From: Cyclobacteriaceae bacterium
GTDB lineage: Bacteria; Bacteroidota; Bacteroidia; Cytophagales; Cyclobacteriaceae
NCBI GenBank assembly: GCA_019638275.1
Contig: JAHBUC010000001.1
Coordinates: 682,001 to 746,000, forward strand
Direction: 5' to 3'
Length of the DNA stretch: 64,000 bases
Part shown: in pieces, positions 36,714 to 45,649 of the stretch
How positions within the stretch are numbered: the first letter of the stretch is position 1
Layout of the letters: every line of letters starts with the position of its first letter
The notes under the pieces: model-generated
The model's input: the letters and a program-made list of their open reading frames with translations, nothing else
Databases searched by the model: none
Told to the model about the DNA's origin: nothing
Position numbers and translations under genes: made by a program

Positions 36714-37391
36714 TTAGAATAGATTAATAGGCATGCTTGCACTGAATTGTATAACCCGATTCTTAAAGTCTGTATCATCAAAGAGCCCGGTAAAACTGTG
36801 TCCGTAACGAGCTTCGACATTCACCTTTCCAAACAGCAATACGCCTCCGCCCACCTGAACTCCGGCCTCAATCCGGTTGTCTGCAAATTGATCGTAGCCA
36901 TCGTAGTTTTCCGGGCGTTTGCTGAATTTTACTTTGCTGGAGATGGGTTCTTCAGGCAATCCGGCAAATGTGCTCTTCAACGAATAGGTACCTGATAAGC
37001 CAACTGATACCGTTGGGCCGGCAGTAACATAGAATTTTGTAACGCCTCCAAACTTTGCTTTAACAAGCACAGGTATTTCCAGGTAATTCAATTTATACCC
37101 GGTAACAAGTTTATACTCGTAACTATCCGGGTAGGCAATATCGTTTCGCTTTGATCCTTTTTGAATGAAGTTGACCTCTGGCTGGAGACTAAACCGGTCG
37201 CTAATAAAAAAATCGTATCCAACACCAACGGTAAATCCGGTTAATAACTCTTTTTCAGATTTCTCTGCAAAATCAGCATAAGGCTCATACGAACTGGTTG
37301 AAAGGGTTACACCTGCACGCGGTAAAATAGTTTGGGCAAAGAGGGGAGATAGAAGCAATATAAAACTGAATAGTGTGATGATTTTTTTTAT
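36714..37391 (-). CDS. Outer-membrane beta-barrel protein, paralogue 2, with ATA in place of the start codon
   Basis: The mature part (ILPRAGVTLSTSS, FSLQPEVNFIQKGSKRND, LNYLEIPVLVKAKFGG, TAGPTVSVGLSGTY) is collinear with the neighbouring paralogues. A formal TTG start at 37358 leaves only a stub of the signal peptide. Reading upstream in frame gives a perfect signal peptide (KKIITLFSFILLLSPLFAQ) preceded by ATA at 37389-37391, exactly where the paralogues have ATG-Lys-Lys. No ATG, GTG or TTG occurs between this codon and the in-frame stop further upstream. The gene therefore starts at ATA, is poorly expressed, or has lost its start. Confidence 0.75.
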   Translation of the reverse strand: MKKIITLFSFILLLSPLFAQTILPRAGVTLSTSSYEPYADFAEKSEKELLTGFTVGVGYDFFISDRFSLQPEVNFIQKGSKRNDIAYPDSYEYKLVTGYKLNYLEIPVLVKAKFGGVTKFYVTAGPTVSVGLSGTYSLKSTFAGLPEEPISSKVKFSKRPENYDGYDQFADNRIEAGVQVGGGVLLFGKVNVEARYGHSFTGLFDDTDFKNRVIQFSASMPINLF

Positions 37392-37508
37392 TTGATAGAA
37401 TGCATGTTTGGTACGAGGCGTTCAACGGAGGAAGTCCTTCAGGGTTGTACACTGAAAAAGAAAAATTTCAAATGAAACCAAACGATTGGATTCTTCGTAC
37501 AGAAGGAG

Positions 37509-38567
37509 TTAAATGAAATCGTAAAGAAAATCCATGAGCCGGGCGATTTCACTTTTTCGCAACGAGGGAAAGTTGGCAATTCGGAAGGTTGTAGTTTTTA
37601 GCTCACCGTATCCATCTCCCAAAAGAAATCCCTTTTTTGCAGCCAGCGTCTTTATTTTGTCAACAAGCACCGGTGTCGATTCAATGGGTAGTACGGTGTG
37701 TGACCGGGCAGATGGATTTTTAACTAGCAGATCTAATTTATTACTTTTTAAGTCGAAGAAGGTTTCCCATTTTTTAAATCTGCCGGTTATTGTTCTGTGT
37801 ACGGAGTCAATTTCCTTTACATCGGCCATAACGCGCATCAACAAATAAATATTGAGTACGTTTGGCGTGCATGGTGTTTGTGCCTTTTTAATCATCTCGT
37901 TCAAAAACAATATGCTGTTATAATGTTTTCGGTTATTGATCGACTGGGCTCGTTCCAAAGCATGTGGCGAACAAATCATCACAGCCAATCCGGCAGGCAA
38001 TCCAAAGCACTTCTGAACCGAGGCAAACCAGATATCGGCAACTGAAAAATCAAGCATGATGCCGGCCATAGAAGATGTAGCATCTACAGCCACCAGGTGG
38101 TTCGGGTTATTCTTTTTAACCACTTTAATTATATCCGTGCTCACCTGGGTTCCGTTTGATGTTTCGTTTTGCGTGATGCAAATCAGGTCACCTTTCTTGA
38201 ATTTCAATTGATCGGCATGAAGTAGCGTTTCGCGGCTGAAAGACTCACGCGCAACAGCGGGCACAAGCTTTTCACTATACGTACACCATTTTTCACCGAA
38301 TGCTCCATTATATATATGGATGCTTTCTTTTCGTACAAACGATTCAGCAATTACCTCCCAACACTCAGTGGCGGAAGTGAGGAAATAAATAGTGTAATTT
38401 TTAGGAACACGTAATTTCTTACGCATTCCATCCATGGCCTTTTGGGACATTTCCACAAAAGCATCACTTCGGTGATTGATGCTTAGCACCCCTTCTCTGT
38501 AAGCATCCTGCATGTAGCGGGAAACTTTTGGGTAAACACGTGATGGGCCGGGGTAGAACGAGATCAT
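37509..38567 (-). CDS. Class V aminotransferase, phosphoserine aminotransferase-like
   Basis: A 352-residue PLP enzyme of fold type I. FYPGPSRVYP at the start and INHRSDAF resemble the SerC group. The PLP-binding lysine lies in SVQKCFGLPAG, preceded by VAVDATSSMAG, which holds the ring-binding aspartate. SerC makes phosphoserine from 3-phosphohydroxypyruvate; this protein is the SerC-like form seen in Bacteroidota, but substrate specificity is not proven by these motifs. It is 20 bp upstream of the aroQ gene's stop on the same strand, that is, transcribed after aroQ. Confidence 0.82.
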   Translation of the reverse strand: MISFYPGPSRVYPKVSRYMQDAYREGVLSINHRSDAFVEMSQKAMDGMRKKLRVPKNYTIYFLTSATECWEVIAESFVRKESIHIYNGAFGEKWCTYSEKLVPAVARESFSRETLLHADQLKFKKGDLICITQNETSNGTQVSTDIIKVVKKNNPNHLVAVDATSSMAGIMLDFSVADIWFASVQKCFGLPAGLAVMICSPHALERAQSINNRKHYNSILFLNEMIKKAQTPCTPNVLNIYLLMRVMADVKEIDSVHRTITGRFKKWETFFDLKSNKLDLLVKNPSARSHTVLPIESTPVLVDKIKTLAAKKGFLLGDGYGELKTTTFRIANFPSLRKSEIARLMDFLYDFI

Positions 38568-38587
38568 TGAATAACGATCTAATGGTT

Positions 38588-39013
38588 TTACAACTCGGCT
38601 TGAATAAAATACTGTATCGCCATGTCATAACCGGTTAATCCAAACCCCGAAATCAGCCCGATACATTTTGAAGTAATCAAACTTTTATGCCGGAACTCTT
38701 CGCGCGCATAAATATTGGAGATGTGCACCTCAACAGTTTTGGTTTTAACTGCACCCAGGGCATCGTGCAGGGCAACAGAAGTATGGGTGTAGGCTCCGGC
38801 ATTGAGTATAATTCCGCGGAAAGAAAAGCCAACCTCATGAATCTTATTAATCAGCTCACCCTCTACATTGGATTGATAGTAATGCAACTCAGCTTGTGGA
38901 AACCGGCTCTTCAGGGCTTCAAAGTAATTTTCAAAGTCACGACTTCCATAAATGTCCTCTTCCCGAACACCCAGCAAATTTAAATTGGGCCCGTTGATGA
39001 TCTGAATTTTCAT
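38588..39013 (-). CDS. aroQ: Type II 3-dehydroquinate dehydratase
   Basis: A 141-residue shikimate-pathway enzyme. MKIQIINGPNLNLLG is the diagnostic N-terminus, Y22 in DIYG is the catalytic tyrosine, NAGAYTHTSVALHDAL and VEVHISNIYAREEFRHKS are the substrate and histidine motifs. A longer frame starts at 39202, but the 63 extra residues are unlike the family and run into the divergent xerD promoter region. The start is therefore 39013. Confidence 0.95.
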   Translation of the reverse strand: MKIQIINGPNLNLLGVREEDIYGSRDFENYFEALKSRFPQAELHYYQSNVEGELINKIHEVGFSFRGIILNAGAYTHTSVALHDALGAVKTKTVEVHISNIYAREEFRHKSLITSKCIGLISGFGLTGYDMAIQYFIQAEL

Positions 39014-39115
39014 ACCGAAAGATAGGCAGTCTTTAGTCAATTGTCTATAGCCGGTTATGTTGTCTATACCCGTATTTTGATTTTGAACCTTGAATACTGA
39101 ATTTTGAATGTAACC

Positions 39116-40012
39116 ATGTGGGACCTGCATATTAAACACTTTGCGCATTACCTGAAATTGGAGCGGTCGCTTTCGGCTAATTCCATTGCCGCGTACGTGC
39201 ACGATGTGGAGTTGCTCAGACAGTTCACAGAGTTGAAGAAGGTAAAAGCCACACCATTAACCTTAACTACAAAACAACTTCAATTATTTCTGCAGTATAT
39301 AAATGAGTTGGGCATGAGTGCCTACAGCCAGGCCCGTATTCTTTCAGGCATAAAGGGCTTTTACAAATACCTGATGTTTGAAGAGCTGATAGAAAAGGAC
39401 CCAACCGAGTTGCTGGAGGGTCCGAAAATCGGCCGCAAACTTCCGGATACACTTAATTATGAAGAGATTGTGAAGCTCTTGGAAGCGATTGACCTCTCAA
39501 CTCCTGAGGGTAGTCGTAACCGTGCCATGCTGGAGGTGCTGTACAGTTCCGGATTACGGGTATCCGAACTGGTGGAACTGAAACTTAACAACATCTACTT
39601 TGATGTCGGGTTTTTGCGTGTGATCGGTAAAGGAAACAAAGAACGCCTGGTTCCGCTTGGTCGCGATGCCATGAAATACCTGAAAATTTATATTGATGAA
39701 GTTCGCGTTCATGTACCGGTTAAGAAGGGATTCGAATCACATGTTTTTTTAAATCGCTTCGGAAAAAAAATTTCACGGGTTTCTGTTTTTACGATTATTA
39801 AATCACGGGCACAAGTCATTGGTTTAAAGAAGACCATCAGCCCGCATACATTCCGGCATTCATTTGCCACACACTTGATTGAAGGTGGTGCTGATTTACG
39901 TGCCGTGCAGGAAATGCTGGGACATGAATCCATCACCACAACAGAAATTTACACCCACCTCGACCGAGATTATCTGCGGCAGGTGATTACGGAATTTCAT
40001 CCGCGGAGTTAG
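39116..40012 (+). CDS. xerD: Tyrosine recombinase XerD
   Basis: A 298-residue chromosome-dimer resolvase of the lambda-integrase family. Catalytic residues are R148 (SGLRVSEL), K172 (GKGNKERLVP), H244 and R247 (HTFRHSFATHL), H270 (LGHESI) and nucleophile Y279 (EIYTHLD). The N-terminal SAM-like core-binding domain is complete. An in-frame TTG at 39104 is less likely than the ATG at 39116. Length and the position opposite aroQ, common in Bacteroidota, support the housekeeping XerC/D rather than a mobile integrase; the D designation is by overall resemblance. Confidence 0.9.
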   Translation: MWDLHIKHFAHYLKLERSLSANSIAAYVHDVELLRQFTELKKVKATPLTLTTKQLQLFLQYINELGMSAYSQARILSGIKGFYKYLMFEELIEKDPTELLEGPKIGRKLPDTLNYEEIVKLLEAIDLSTPEGSRNRAMLEVLYSSGLRVSELVELKLNNIYFDVGFLRVIGKGNKERLVPLGRDAMKYLKIYIDEVRVHVPVKKGFESHVFLNRFGKKISRVSVFTIIKSRAQVIGLKKTISPHTFRHSFATHLIEGGADLRAVQEMLGHESITTTEIYTHLDRDYLRQVITEFHPRS

Positions 40013-40045
40013 CACCGGTGGCATCGAGAGCCTCAGTACTTAATC

Positions 40046-40070
40046 GTTGCCTGGGGTTCCCGAAGGCAAC
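40046..40070. repeat. Small inverted repeat after xerD
   Basis: GTTGCCT (40046-40052) pairs with AGGCAAC (40064-40070), and the eleven bases between can pair partly. It lies 33 bp after the xerD stop and is not followed by a T-run, so it is at best a weak terminator. Confidence 0.35.
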
Positions 40071-40127
40071 ATCACCACGCTCGAAAGCAACATTGGTAAA
40101 GCCCTCTTTATTTTGTACATTAGAAAT

Positions 40128-40694
40128 ATGAAAGCCATTCTTTCATTCCTTTTTCTTGTGTTAGTGCAGCTAACGTTCGGGCAGGAGTTTAAGACTTCAA
40201 CGGCCAGTGGAGTTGACTTGCTTGCCTATAACACATTTACGGTGGTTAGGGGCTCAGTACTGAGCAATTCAGAGCAGCCTATTGACAAAGAGGCGTTTTA
40301 CAACGAAATACGAACTTCCATTATCCGTGAGATGGAGTTTCGCGGATATACATTCGTGGAGGATTCTACAGCACAGCTTGCTGTTAGTTACGTGATTGAG
40401 ACCACGGTAAAATTTGATGTTCAACAACAGGGAAGGCTTGGCCAGCAAGTTGTAGTTACAAATCCTTCATCGGCAAATCAAACTTCGGCCTGGTCGCGGG
40501 AGTTTACGCAGGGCATGCTGATTCTGGAAATCGAAGATTCAAAAAATAAAAACATCATCTGGTCTGCCGAAGGCATGATGGATGTTAGCCGTACCCGTGA
40601 TGGTAACCTGTTGGATAATGCGGTACGGAGTGCATACCGAAAGTTTCCGGATAAAAACAAACCGGGTAAAGGAGTAAAGAAGAAGAGGGGGTAA
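40128..40694 (+). CDS. DUF4136 domain-containing exported protein
   Basis: The 188-residue protein has a signal peptide (MKAILSFLFLVLVQLTFG before QEF). The DUF4136 domain covers most of the rest: VDLLAYNTFTVVRG, IREMEFRGYTFVEDSTAQLAVSYVI and LILEIEDSKNKNIIWSAEG. Most members are lipoproteins, but no lipobox is present here. The C-terminus is strongly basic (KPGKGVKKKRG). Its function is unknown. The frame is open from 40047, but the ATG at 40128 is the one that starts the signal peptide. Confidence 0.82.
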   Translation: MKAILSFLFLVLVQLTFGQEFKTSTASGVDLLAYNTFTVVRGSVLSNSEQPIDKEAFYNEIRTSIIREMEFRGYTFVEDSTAQLAVSYVIETTVKFDVQQQGRLGQQVVVTNPSSANQTSAWSREFTQGMLILEIEDSKNKNIIWSAEGMMDVSRTRDGNLLDNAVRSAYRKFPDKNKPGKGVKKKRG

Positions 40695-40769
40695 TTCGAC
40701 TGCATTACCAGTAACTTATAGGGCAAAAAGTTAATTTAACCCGGGTTAAGGGAATAGAACCTGTCTATA

Positions 40770-40800
40770 TTGAAATGACCTGAAATCCTTATTATACTTG
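40770..40800 (+). promoter_or_regulatory. Candidate promoter for the small beta-barrel gene
   Basis: TTG (40770-40772) and TATACTTG (40793-40800) are spaced by 20 bp, close to the Bacteroidota -33/-7 pattern with one mismatch in the -7 box. The ATG follows 28 bp later. Confidence 0.45.
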
Positions 40801-40828
40801 CATAACTAAATTTTTAACGAAACTAAAA

Positions 40829-41329
40829 ATGAAAAAGCTTACACTTATTGGCTCATTCTTAATTCTTGGTTTAACATTGGCTTTTGCGCAGGCGCCTCCG
40901 GGCAAAGGAGGTAAGCAATTGAATGCCGGTCTTGGTTTTTCAAACTGGGGTGTTCCTGTTTATGTTGGAGCAGATTTTGGTGTTCATAAGGACATTACCA
41001 TTGGTCCTAAATTGTCGTATAGAAATTACCGGTATCGTGCATTGGGAGCCGATTGGGATCAAAGCCTGATTGTGCTTGCCTTTAATGGTAACTACCATTT
41101 CAATACCTTATTCAACATGCCTAGCGAATGGAATTTTTATGCTGGATTAACATTAGGCTACTACATTTGGTCTGATCTAGATGATTATCCAGACGCTCGT
41201 GGCTCAGGTATTGGTTTAGATGCACAAATCGGTGGTCGTTACTTCTTCTCCGATAAATTTGGTGTGAATCTTGAATTCGGTGGTGGAACGGGTGCAGGTG
41301 GCAGTTTCGGGATAACCATTAAATTATAA
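40829..41329 (+). CDS. Small outer-membrane beta-barrel protein
   Basis: The 166-residue protein has a signal peptide (ends LAFA before QAPPG) and a short barrel made of alternating strands (LNAGLGFSNWGVPVYVGADFG, ITIGPKLSYRNYRYR, FYAGLTLGYYIW, GRYFFSDKFGVNLEFGGG). This fits an eight-stranded porin-like family of unknown function. It ends with GSFGITIKL. It stands alone between a candidate promoter and a strong terminator, so it is probably a single-gene transcript. Confidence 0.78.
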   Translation: MKKLTLIGSFLILGLTLAFAQAPPGKGGKQLNAGLGFSNWGVPVYVGADFGVHKDITIGPKLSYRNYRYRALGADWDQSLIVLAFNGNYHFNTLFNMPSEWNFYAGLTLGYYIWSDLDDYPDARGSGIGLDAQIGGRYFFSDKFGVNLEFGGGTGAGGSFGITIKL

Positions 41330-41354
41330 GAATTTTATAAGCGCATAAATGCTG

Positions 41355-41390
41355 AAAAGCGCCAGGTCATTATGATCTGGCGCTTTTATT
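41355..41390 (+). terminator. Strong Rho-independent terminator
   Basis: A 15-bp stem pairs 41355-41369 with 41373-41387 (core AAAAGCGCCAG against CTGGCGCTTTT) around a three-base loop and is followed by ATTTTATT. It lies 25 bp after the stop of the small barrel gene. The symmetrical A-run on the left would let it work on both strands. Confidence 0.92.
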
Positions 41391-41437
41391 TTATTCAGTG
41401 TGTTTCTCACTAAAATTAATTGCCACATCTTTGCGGC

Positions 41438-42487
41438 ATGTATAAGTATTTCGTTCGGCCCTTGCTGTTTTTACTGGATGCAGAACGCGTTCACCACCTG
41501 GTTTTTTCCACGCTACAATTAAAAGGAAGCATTCCGGGTTTTAACCGCCTATTGGCCGCACTCTTTTCTTACCAACATCCTTCGCTTGAAAAAAATCTTT
41601 TTGGAATCACTTTTAAAAATCCGGTTGGTCTCGCAGCTGGTTTTGATAAGGATGCCAAATTGATTGATGAATTATCATCTTTTGGTTTTGGATTTATTGA
41701 AATCGGAACACTTACCCCCAGGCCACAGCCGGGAAATGACAAACCAAGACTTTTTCGATTGCCTGCCGATCAGGCTTTAATTAACCGGATGGGGTTTAAC
41801 AATGGAGGTGTGGAGACTGCTGTTGAACGATTGAAAAAAAGAAAGTCGGGAGTGATTGTTGGTGGGAATATTGGAAAGAACAAAGTAACGCCAAATGAAA
41901 ACGCCCTGGATGATTATGCGGTTTGCATGGATGCGCTCTATCCGGTGGTGGATTATTTTGTAGTGAATGTAAGTTCACCGAATACACCAGGCCTGCGCGA
42001 ACTTCAGGAGAAGGAGCCATTGCGTAAGTTGTTGGGTTTTGTGAAATCGCGCATGGCGGCTAACCTCAAACCAAAACCGGTGTTGTTGAAAATTGCCCCC
42101 GACCTCACCGTTGAACAGCTTGATGATGTAATTGAAATTTTAAAGGAAACCAAAACCGATGGCGTGATTGCCACCAACACAACCATTTCGCGTGAAGGTT
42201 TAACAACGGAACAGCAAACTATTGAGCAAATCGGGGCAGGCGGGTTAAGCGGCAAACCGCTGCGGAACCGATCTACAGAAGTAATCAAATATTTGCGGAG
42301 AGAACTTGGCCCCGATTACCCCATAATTGGTGTGGGCGGCATTATGTCTGTTGATGATGCCCTCAAAAAACTGAATGCCGGTGCCGATTTGATTCAAATC
42401 TATACGGGCTTTGTATATGAAGGGCCTGGGTTTGTGAAGCGAATTCTTAAGAAAATAGCCACACCGGACTGGAAAAGCCGGAAGTAG
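41438..42487 (+). CDS. pyrD: Quinone-dependent dihydroorotate dehydrogenase (class 2)
   Basis: A 349-residue pyrimidine-synthesis enzyme that oxidises dihydroorotate with FMN and passes electrons to menaquinone. The N-terminal helix ([20 protein letters not shown]) marks the membrane-associated class 2 type. Motifs are [40 protein letters not shown] (catalytic serine loop) and [15 protein letters not shown] at 41420 would add six residues, but the ATG at 41438 gives the usual N-terminus. Confidence 0.96.
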   Translation: MYKYFVRPLLFLLDAERVHHLVFSTLQLKGSIPGFNRLLAALFSYQHPSLEKNLFGITFKNPVGLAAGFDKDAKLIDELSSFGFGFIEIGTLTPRPQPGNDKPRLFRLPADQALINRMGFNNGGVETAVERLKKRKSGVIVGGNIGKNKVTPNENALDDYAVCMDALYPVVDYFVVNVSSPNTPGLRELQEKEPLRKLLGFVKSRMAANLKPKPVLLKIAPDLTVEQLDDVIEILKETKTDGVIATNTTISREGLTTEQQTIEQIGAGGLSGKPLRNRSTEVIKYLRRELGPDYPIIGVGGIMSVDDALKKLNAGADLIQIYTGFVYEGPGFVKRILKKIATPDWKSRK

Positions 42488-42669
42488 ACCTGTTTATTTG
42501 AACCGGATTCCGAAACTGGTTTTGAGCATGGATGAACATGCAATGGGAAACCGGAATGGTATCGAACACAAGTCCGTACGCGATTTCATTCAACAGTTAG
42601 GGGTATAGTATGAAGTGCTAAATTTCCGGATCTTAATTATTAAACAGACCCGGAAAGTGTTGCCATATT

Positions 42670-43158
42670 TTACTCAACCACGGTCACGGTAACCTTACTT
42701 ACAATTTCAGCTTCTGAATTTTGTTTATCGAACACGCGTGCGGTTACCGTATAGGTGTCACCAACTTTCATCGGTTCGCCTACGGTTAAGGATGCACGGA
42801 GTACAGCTGCATCTGTTACTGAAACACCTTCGGTATAGTTCGCGAGCATATCGTCAAAGGCAACCACCTCAGCGCCTGATGGATCGGTGACGGTTAAAGT
42901 AATTCCCGGAAATGCATTTCCGTCTTTTAGGGTGTAGTTGCTGATGCCCTCGAATACAAAGGTGCATTCAGTATTCCAGAGTACTTGTTTGTTGGTAATG
43001 GATTGATCTTCCGGATCAACAAAATAAATATTTTCTGCACTCAGGCCATTCCAGGAGGAACTCAGTCCTGAGGTAAGATCGGCTTTTGTGCCAACCGAAA
43101 AATTACAACTGGTGAATACAAGGGTAATCAGAATCAGGATGAGAGAAGTCTTTTTCAT
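42670..43158 (-). CDS. Lipoprotein with a beta-sandwich-like body, unknown family
   Basis: The 162-residue precursor has a lipobox (FTSCNF, C18). The remainder is rich in short beta strands (NTECTFVFEGISNY, PGITLTVTDPSGAEVVAF, GDTYTVTARVFDKQN, SKVTVTVVE) and looks like an Ig-like or similar sandwich. I do not recognise the family. It stands alone on its strand, after a repeat-rich 316-bp gap, and probably has its own promoter. Confidence 0.72.
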   Translation of the reverse strand: MKKTSLILILITLVFTSCNFSVGTKADLTSGLSSSWNGLSAENIYFVDPEDQSITNKQVLWNTECTFVFEGISNYTLKDGNAFPGITLTVTDPSGAEVVAFDDMLANYTEGVSVTDAAVLRASLTVGEPMKVGDTYTVTARVFDKQNSEAEIVSKVTVTVVE

Positions 43159-43229
43159 AGGTGAATTTGTTTTGGGTTATACAAGATACAGCGTAAAATC
43201 TGATTGTTGCAAAACACCATGCCTTTAAA

Positions 43230-43259
43230 TCATAAATCCCCTGAAAAGGGGATTTATGA
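43230..43259. repeat. Perfect hairpin with GAAA tetraloop
   Basis: Thirteen bases (43230-43242, ending ATCCCCT) pair without mismatch with 43247-43259 around the loop GAAA. No T-run follows on either strand. It could be a transcription barrier after the S9 peptidase gene or part of a dispersed repeat. Confidence 0.7.
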
Positions 43260-43275
43260 AATGATTCAACTTGAG

Positions 43276-43424
43276 GTCATCTCAAAGATTAGTTTCAAAT
43301 GTTCAGCCTGTCCCGATAATTATCGGGGTTTCGAAGTCTATTTCGAGCTACCAAATCGGCTTCGACAAGCTCTCCAAAAGGAGTCCTTTGGACAACCTGA
43401 CACTAGCGGGTATTTTGAGATGAC
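43276..43424. repeat. MITE-like element with 11-bp terminal inverted repeats
   Basis: GTCATCTCAAA (43276-43286) and its perfect complement TTTGAGATGAC (43414-43424) bound a 149-bp segment. Inside are a perfect 16-bp palindrome CCCGATAATTATCGGG (43312-43327) and a CTTCGACAAGCTC stretch of the kind seen in dispersed Bacteroidota intergenic repeats. No coding content is present, so a non-autonomous mobile element or remnant is likely. Confidence 0.6.
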
Positions 43425-43474
43425 TTCTAATATCTGATTTGATTATGAGCCTGTACAACACAACCTCAAAATTC

Positions 43475-45649
43475 TTAAAGCTTTTCGATTTTCGGCTTTG
43501 TTTCAATAACCTCTTTCATGCCCAGAATATCGAATACAAAGGTGTATTCACGTGCCACTTCACGTAGCCTTCTGAACCTTCCGCTTGCGCCACCATGGCC
43601 GGCATCCATATTGGTATATAAATAGAGTCGGTTATTGTCGGTTTTCATCGCCCGGAGTTTGGCTACCCATTTGGCGGGTTCCCAGTACTGCACCTGCGAA
43701 TCGTGCAGACCTGTAGTAACCAACAAGTTCGGATAGTTTTTCTTCTCTACATTATCATATGGAGAATATGAAAGCATGTATTCATATTCTTCCTGAATAT
43801 TCGGGTTGCCCCATTCCTTCCATTCGAAAGTGGTGAGTGGAATGCTTTCGTCCATCATGGTGGTCACTACATCTACAAACGGCACTGCGGCAATTACGCC
43901 ACGGTATAGCTCTGGCCGCATGTTAACAATAGCGCCCATTAACAAACCACCGGCACTGCCGCCTGAGGCGAAGAGTTTGTCTTTGGCCACATAGTTATTT
44001 TGAATTAACCAGTCGGAGCAATCTATGAAATCGGTAAAGGTGTTTTTCTTATTCATCATCTTCCCGTCTTCATACCAGGCGCCACCCATTTCCTGTCCGC
44101 CACGCACATGCGCAATAGCATAAACAAAACCACGATCCAATAAACTAAGCCTTGCTGTGCTAAAAGTAGGGAACATGGTTGAGCCATAAGATCCGTAACC
44201 GTAAATCCATCCGGGAACGGTGCCATCTTTTTTGAATTTATCTTTCCGATACACAATTGACATGGGTACTTCCTTGCCATCACGTGCTTTTACCATCACA
44301 CGTTCGGTTGCATAGTCTTCTTTGTTGAAGTTACCCAATACTTCCTGTTCCTTCTTTAATTCTTTTTCACGTGTATCCATGTTGTAGTCGTAGGTGGAGG
44401 CAGGTGTTGTCATGGACTGATAACTGTACCGGATTATGTTGGTGTTAAAATCCGGATTGTAGCCAATGCCTGCGGTATAAGCGGGTTCACCAAAGTTGAT
44501 GGTGTGCTCTGAGTTGTCGGTCCGCTTGATGATGCGAATGGTGGTGAGGCCTGCGTTCATTTCTTCCACGGCCATAAAGTCTTTGAAGTAGTCTACTCCT
44601 TCAAGGAAAACATTTTCACGATTGGGGATTACATCTTTCCAATTGGCAGATCCGGGAGCCGAAACGGGGGCTTGTACTAACCGGTAATTCTTCGCATCAA
44701 GATTGGTGCGAATATAAAACACATCGCCACCGGCATGATCAATAGAATATTCAACGTTGTCTTTAAGCGGTTCAATCACAATCGGTTTTCCGGGTTTATC
44801 GGCATCAATAAATTGAACGAAGCTGGCATCGGTGCGACCTGAGTTGATAACGAAATATTTTTTTGATTTGGTTTTACCAAGGTATACGGCCAGTGTTTCA
44901 TCTTTTTCTTCGTAAATGATTGGATCAGCATCTGCGCTTGTTCCTAGAATGTGGCGCTTGATCAGGTAATTGCGCAACGTTACCGGATCGGGAACGGCAT
45001 AGTACATAGATTTATTGTCGTTTGTCCACTGATAACCGCCTCGTGTATTGGAAATTTTATCTCCTAACATTTTTCCGGTTGATAGATCTTTGAACTTAAC
45101 GGCATAAAAATTTCTTCCCACTGTATCCATAATGATGGCAGCCAGCTTGTGATCCGGGCTAACCGAAGTGAAAAAATTGAAATACGATTGCCCTTTGCCC
45201 AACGCATTGCCATCGGCTACAATTTCTTCAGGGGCATCCAACGAACCTTTTTTGCGGCAGTAAATCGGGTACTCACCACCGGTAACAAAACGGGTATAGT
45301 AGTAATAGTCATCCAGTTTGTACGGAACCGATGAATCATCTTCTTTTATCCGGCCTCGCATTTCTTCAAAAAGAGCCTCCTGAAAATCATTGGTATGGGC
45401 CATCATGGTGTCGAGATAGTTATTCTCTGCCGTGAGGTAATTGATTACAGTTGAATCTTCTCGGTTTTTTAACCAGTAATAATTATCCGTGCGGGTGTGG
45501 CCATGTTTGCTTACTACATCAAAGGGTTCAATTTTGGCAACGGGTGGCTTAACATCGGGTAAGTTGACCTGTTTTTCAGCGGGTGTACAGGCAACAAACC
45601 ACAGCATTACAGCAAAAAATGTAATGGGTGCAAATTTCAATTTTAGCAT
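43475..45649 (-). CDS. S9 family prolyl oligopeptidase / oligopeptidase B-like lipoprotein
   Basis: The 724-residue enzyme has a likely lipobox (WFVAC, C21), then a seven-bladed beta-propeller (about 40-430) and an alpha/beta-hydrolase domain. The nucleophile serine is in ASGGSAGGLLMGA, the acid in GLHDSQVQYWEPAKW and the histidine in DAGHGGASGRF. YGYGSYG and AHVRGGQEMGGAWY are oligopeptidase B signatures. It should cleave short peptides, here probably in the periplasm or at the outer membrane rather than in the cytosol. It is a single gene. Confidence 0.92.
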   Translation of the reverse strand: MLKLKFAPITFFAVMLWFVACTPAEKQVNLPDVKPPVAKIEPFDVVSKHGHTRTDNYYWLKNREDSTVINYLTAENNYLDTMMAHTNDFQEALFEEMRGRIKEDDSSVPYKLDDYYYYTRFVTGGEYPIYCRKKGSLDAPEEIVADGNALGKGQSYFNFFTSVSPDHKLAAIIMDTVGRNFYAVKFKDLSTGKMLGDKISNTRGGYQWTNDNKSMYYAVPDPVTLRNYLIKRHILGTSADADPIIYEEKDETLAVYLGKTKSKKYFVINSGRTDASFVQFIDADKPGKPIVIEPLKDNVEYSIDHAGGDVFYIRTNLDAKNYRLVQAPVSAPGSANWKDVIPNRENVFLEGVDYFKDFMAVEEMNAGLTTIRIIKRTDNSEHTINFGEPAYTAGIGYNPDFNTNIIRYSYQSMTTPASTYDYNMDTREKELKKEQEVLGNFNKEDYATERVMVKARDGKEVPMSIVYRKDKFKKDGTVPGWIYGYGSYGSTMFPTFSTARLSLLDRGFVYAIAHVRGGQEMGGAWYEDGKMMNKKNTFTDFIDCSDWLIQNNYVAKDKLFASGGSAGGLLMGAIVNMRPELYRGVIAAVPFVDVVTTMMDESIPLTTFEWKEWGNPNIQEEYEYMLSYSPYDNVEKKNYPNLLVTTGLHDSQVQYWEPAKWVAKLRAMKTDNNRLYLYTNMDAGHGGASGRFRRLREVAREYTFVFDILGMKEVIETKPKIEKL

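Larger units (their letters stand above)
43159..43474. other. Repeat-rich intergenic region
   Basis: No gene is supported between the lipoprotein start and the S9 peptidase stop. The stretch holds a perfect 13-bp hairpin (43230-43259) and a MITE-like element (43276-43424). An open frame at 43204-43437 runs straight through both and is not considered coding. Confidence 0.7.

Noticed and set aside
38588..39202. Longer 204-codon version of AroQ
   Set aside because: The 63 extra N-terminal residues do not match the family and overlap the divergent xerD promoter region; the start at 39013 is canonical.
39116..40012. Tyrosine recombinase as a sign of an integrated element
   Set aside because: Length, domain layout and the neighbouring aroQ fit housekeeping XerD; no attachment sites or phage genes are seen.
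43204..43437. 77-codon open frame between the lipoprotein and the S9 peptidase
   Set aside because: It runs through a perfect hairpin and a MITE-like repeat, shows no protein-like composition and has no recognisable motif.
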